NCBI GenBank assembly: GCA_045531905.1
Contig: JAZSEY010000006.1
Span: 1 to 64,000 of the forward strand
Source of the DNA: RGIG6919 sp045531905
GTDB lineage: Bacteria; Bacillota; Clostridia; Lachnospirales; Lachnospiraceae
Direction of reading: 5' to 3'
DNA: 64,000 nucleotides
Made by a program: the position numbers and the translations under genes. The notes beneath the pieces are model-generated. The model saw only the letters and a list, made by a program, of their open reading frames with translations. It ran no database searches and was not told where the DNA came from. Of this stretch, positions 61,171 through 64,000 are shown one piece after another. Position 1 is the first letter of the stretch; each line of letters starts with the position of its first letter.

Positions 61171-61199
61171 TTGAAAAATGATGGAAAATGTTATATGAT
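61171..61199 (+). promoter_or_regulatory. Promoter of leuB-ilvD
   Basis: TTGAAA (61171-61176), a 17-bp spacer and TATGAT (61194-61199), 40 bp before leuB. No T-box leader is seen in the short 5' region. Confidence 0.65.
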
Positions 61200-61238
61200 A
61201 TAGGATAAGTTTTTGTGTCTATGAGAGGATGATTAGAA

Positions 61239-62321
61239 ATGAATTACAATTTGGCAGTCATTAAGGGTGATGGTATTGGACCAGAAGTGGTCGCAGTTGC
61301 CATGAGAGTACTTGATAAAATTGGTGAAAAGTATGGACACCAGTTCAACTATGATGAGATTTTAATGGGCGGTTGTTCCATTGATGTACATGGTGTTCCA
61401 CTTACAGATGAAGCAATTGCGGTCGCAAAGTCTTCAGATGCTGTATTGCTTGGTTCCATCGGTGGCAATACAACCACATCACCATGGTACAAATTACCGC
61501 CAGACAAGAGACCGGAAGCAGGACTTTTAAAGATTAGAAAAGAACTTGGTTTATTTGCTAATTTAAGACCTGCATTATTGTATCCGGAACTTAAGGGTGC
61601 TTGTCCTTTAAAGGAAGAGATTTCTGACAAGGGCTTTGACATGATGATTATGAGAGAACTTACCGGCGGTTTGTATTTTGGAGTACATAAAACCGAGGGT
61701 GAGGTCGGTTCTAGAAAGGCCTATGACGAACTTACCTATACAGAAGAAGAGATTCGCCGAATTGCAATTCGTGGTTTTGATATAGCAATGAAGAGAAGAA
61801 AAAAGGTTACCAGCGTAGACAAGGCAAATGTTTTGGATTCTTCCAGACTTTGGAGAGCTGTAGTTGAGGAAGTGGCAAAGGATTATCCGGAAGTGGAATT
61901 AGAGCATATGTTAGTTGATAACTGTGCGATGCAGTTGGTAAAGGATCCTGCTCAGTTCGATGTCATTTTAACAGAGAATATGTTTGGTGACATTTTATCG
62001 GATGAGGCTTCTATGGTAACAGGTTCCATCGGTATGTTGGCTTCTGCTTCATTAAATGAAACAAAGTTTGGTATGTATGAGCCAAGTGGTGGCTCGGCTC
62101 CTGATATTGCAGGACAGAATAAGGCAAACCCAATTGCAACTGTTCTTTCTGCTGCAATGTTGCTTCGTTTCTCCTTAGATTTGGATGTGGAAGCAGATGC
62201 TATTGAGAAGGCCGTGAAGCAGGTGCTGGTAGATGGCTATCGTACCTGTGATATCGTATCAGAGGGAACAACATTAGTAAGCTGTTCTGAGATGGGCGAT
62301 TTGATTATTGAGAGAATTTAA
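61239..62321 (+). CDS. leuB: 3-isopropylmalate dehydrogenase
   Basis: A 360-residue NAD-dependent beta-decarboxylating dehydrogenase producing 2-ketoisocaproate. It begins AVIKGDGIGPEVV, with LGSIGGN, RKELGLFANLRP, the MIMRELTGGLYFG loop, KANVLDSSRLWR and ENMFGDILSDEAS followed by PSGGSAPDIAGQ. Length and motifs are standard. It has its own promoter and is followed 26 bp later by ilvD. Confidence 0.96.
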   Translation: MNYNLAVIKGDGIGPEVVAVAMRVLDKIGEKYGHQFNYDEILMGGCSIDVHGVPLTDEAIAVAKSSDAVLLGSIGGNTTTSPWYKLPPDKRPEAGLLKIRKELGLFANLRPALLYPELKGACPLKEEISDKGFDMMIMRELTGGLYFGVHKTEGEVGSRKAYDELTYTEEEIRRIAIRGFDIAMKRRKKVTSVDKANVLDSSRLWRAVVEEVAKDYPEVELEHMLVDNCAMQLVKDPAQFDVILTENMFGDILSDEASMVTGSIGMLASASLNETKFGMYEPSGGSAPDIAGQNKANPIATVLSAAMLLRFSLDLDVEADAIEKAVKQVLVDGYRTCDIVSEGTTLVSCSEMGDLIIERI

Positions 62322-62347
62322 TTTGTGACATAAAGGAGATAGATACT

Positions 62348-64000
62348 ATGAAGAGTGATAACGTAAAGACTGGTATGCAACAAGCGCCACATCGTTCTCT
62401 GTTCAATGCATTAGGTATGACAGAAGAAGAGATGAAAAAACCTTTAGTTGGTATTGTATGTTCTTACAATGAGATTGTACCTGGACATATGAATTTAGAT
62501 AAGATTGCTCAGGCAGTCAAGATGGGAGTTGCCATGGCAGGTGGTACTCCAATTATGTTCCCTGCAATTGCAGTCTGTGATGGTATTGCAATGGGACATA
62601 TCGGTATGAAGTATTCTCTTGTCACAAGAGATTTAATTGCTGACTCTACAGAGTGTATGGCACTTGCTCATCAGTTTGATGCTTTGGTTATGATTCCAGA
62701 CTGTGACAAGAATGTTCCTGGTCTTTTAATGGCAGCAGCAAGAGTAAATGTACCAACTGTATTTGTTTCAGGTGGTCCAATGCTTGCTGGTCGCGTAAAG
62801 GGACATAAGACATCACTTTCTTCTATGTTTGAGGCAGTTGGTTCTTATGCAGCCGGCACCATGACAGAAGAAGATGTGAATGAATTTGAATGTAAGGCTT
62901 GTCCTACCTGCGGTTCTTGCTCAGGTATGTACACAGCAAACTCTATGAACTGTTTAACAGAGGCACTTGGTATGGGTCTTCCTGGTAATGGAACAATCCC
63001 AGCGGTATATTCTGAAAGATTAAAACTTGCAAAGCATGCAGGTATGGCAGTTATGGAGATGTATAAAAAGAATATTCGTCCTCGTGACATTATCACAAAA
63101 GAGGCGATTATGAATGCACTGACAGTGGATATGGCACTTGGTTGTTCAACAAACTCTATGTTACATATCCCAGCTATTGCACATGAGATCGGTTTTGACT
63201 TCGATATTGCAATGGCAAATGAAGTGAGTGCAAGAACACCTAACCTTTGTCACTTAGCTCCAGCAGGTCCTACTTATATGGAAGATTTAAATGAAGCCGG
63301 CGGTGTATACGCAGTTATGAATCAACTTCGTGAGCAGGGTCTTCTCAATGAGGATTGTATGACTGTAACAGGTATGACAATTGGTGAGGCAGTCAAAGGT
63401 CATGTAAATAAGAATCCAGAGGTTATCAGAACCATGGATAATCCATATAGCACAACAGGTGGTCTTGCAGTATTAAAGGGTAACCTTGCTCCAGACGGTT
63501 CTGTTGTAAAGCGTTCTGCAGTCGTTGCTGAAATGATGCAGCATGAAGGTCCTGCAAGAGTATTTGAATGTGAAGAAGATGCCATTGCGGCAATCAAGGG
63601 TGGAAAGATTGTAGCAGGCGATGTTGTGGTAATTCGTTACGAGGGTCCAAAGGGTGGTCCTGGTATGAGAGAGATGTTAAATCCAACCTCGGCAATCGCA
63701 GGTATGGGACTTGGTTCTTCTGTAGCGTTGATTACAGATGGTCGTTTCTCAGGTGCCAGTCGTGGTGCTTCCATTGGTCATGTTTCTCCAGAAGCAGCAG
63801 TTGGCGGACCAATTGCATTGGTTGAAGAGGGAGATATTATTAGCATTGACATTGAGAATTGCAGTTTGAATCTTAAGGTTTCTGAAGAAGAGCTTGCTAA
63901 GAGAAAAGCAGCTTGGACTCCAAGAGAGCCAAAGGTTACAACAGGTTATCTTGCAAGATATGCAAAGATGGTAACATCAGGTAATAGAGGCGCAGTTCTT
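62348..64000 (+). CDS. ilvD: Dihydroxy-acid dehydratase, truncated by the window edge
   Basis: The frame runs 551 codons and continues past the right edge; full-length IlvD has about 552-560 residues, so only the last few are missing. Fe-S ligands are in PDCDKNVPG and ACPTCGSCSGMYTAN; other signatures are GLGSSVALITDGRFSGASRG and GHVSPEA. It makes 2-keto acids for valine, isoleucine and leucine. RBS AAAGGAG precedes ATG 62348. Linked to leuB in one transcript. Confidence 0.95.
   Translation, partial: MKSDNVKTGMQQAPHRSLFNALGMTEEEMKKPLVGIVCSYNEIVPGHMNLDKIAQAVKMGVAMAGGTPIMFPAIAVCDGIAMGHIGMKYSLVTRDLIADSTECMALAHQFDALVMIPDCDKNVPGLLMAAARVNVPTVFVSGGPMLAGRVKGHKTSLSSMFEAVGSYAAGTMTEEDVNEFECKACPTCGSCSGMYTANSMNCLTEALGMGLPGNGTIPAVYSERLKLAKHAGMAVMEMYKKNIRPRDIITKEAIMNALTVDMALGCSTNSMLHIPAIAHEIGFDFDIAMANEVSARTPNLCHLAPAGPTYMEDLNEAGGVYAVMNQLREQGLLNEDCMTVTGMTIGEAVKGHVNKNPEVIRTMDNPYSTTGGLAVLKGNLAPDGSVVKRSAVVAEMMQHEGPARVFECEEDAIAAIKGGKIVAGDVVVIRYEGPKGGPGMREMLNPTSAIAGMGLGSSVALITDGRFSGASRGASIGHVSPEAAVGGPIALVEEGDIISIDIENCSLNLKVSEEELAKRKAAWTPREPKVTTGYLARYAKMVTSGNRGAVL

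Overview
The window is a chromosomal segment of a low-GC, Gram-positive-type anaerobe, most likely a Lachnospiraceae member (Clostridia). This is inferred from the housekeeping gene order gmk-rpoZ-murE-priA-def-fmt-rsmB-rlmN-prpC-prkC-rsgA-rpe-thiN, from Spo0A-type regulators, GHKL/LytTR two-component systems, a meso-DAP-type MurE motif and A/T-rich codon use. No tRNA, rRNA, CRISPR array or complete transposon was seen.

The left part (1-19.6 kb) is accessory and signalling-rich. It holds the end of a sensor kinase followed by an FtsX-type ABC exporter (1-3601); two small genes of unknown role (3742-4624); and a CPBP membrane protease in an operon with a LytTR regulator and GHKL kinase (4795-7764). 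Next is a cyclic-di-GMP-type signalling block (8054-14868): a 1315-residue hybrid kinase with two receivers, HD-GYP and Hpt domains, a receiver protein, a TetR regulator and a membrane HD-GYP protein. A scar follows (14869-15717) with a 5'-truncated group II intron tail and an internally deleted papain-like protease gene. A second LytTR/GHKL pair precedes an ABC transporter (15720-19591). Both LytTR systems have a pair of similar half-sites 21 bp apart in front of a promoter with a poor -35 box.

The middle part (19.6-32.7 kb) holds a PII-like/DUF1538 pair on the minus strand, a secreted surface protein with an 18-bp coding repeat, a DUF4261 protein, a 753-residue protein with a CRP-like N-terminus, a DegV protein, a secreted cell-wall hydrolase preceded by a five-copy helically phased hexamer array, two tandem Spo0A-like regulators and glycogen synthase.

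From 32.7 to 49.3 kb is a long co-directional housekeeping run (RqcH, YicC, GMP kinase, RNA polymerase omega, MurE, PriA, formylation/deformylation, rRNA methylation, PrpC/PrkC, RsgA, Rpe, ThiN). It is followed by a PTS IICBA transporter, a minus-strand GGDEF-EAL enzyme, and a divergent two-gene unit: a protein with four 29-residue MshEN-like repeats fused to a CheX-type phosphatase domain, plus a CheY-like receiver. The window ends with purL and the leuC-leuD-(36-residue membrane ORF)-leuB-ilvD branched-chain amino acid genes; ilvD runs off the right edge.

The strongest candidates for undescribed biology are the MshEN-like/CheX/CheY module facing a cyclic-di-GMP enzyme (53.9-55.3 kb), the phased hexamer array at 28.72 kb, the tandem Spo0A paralogs, and the TetR-linked hybrid-kinase/HD-GYP cluster with a shared palindrome.
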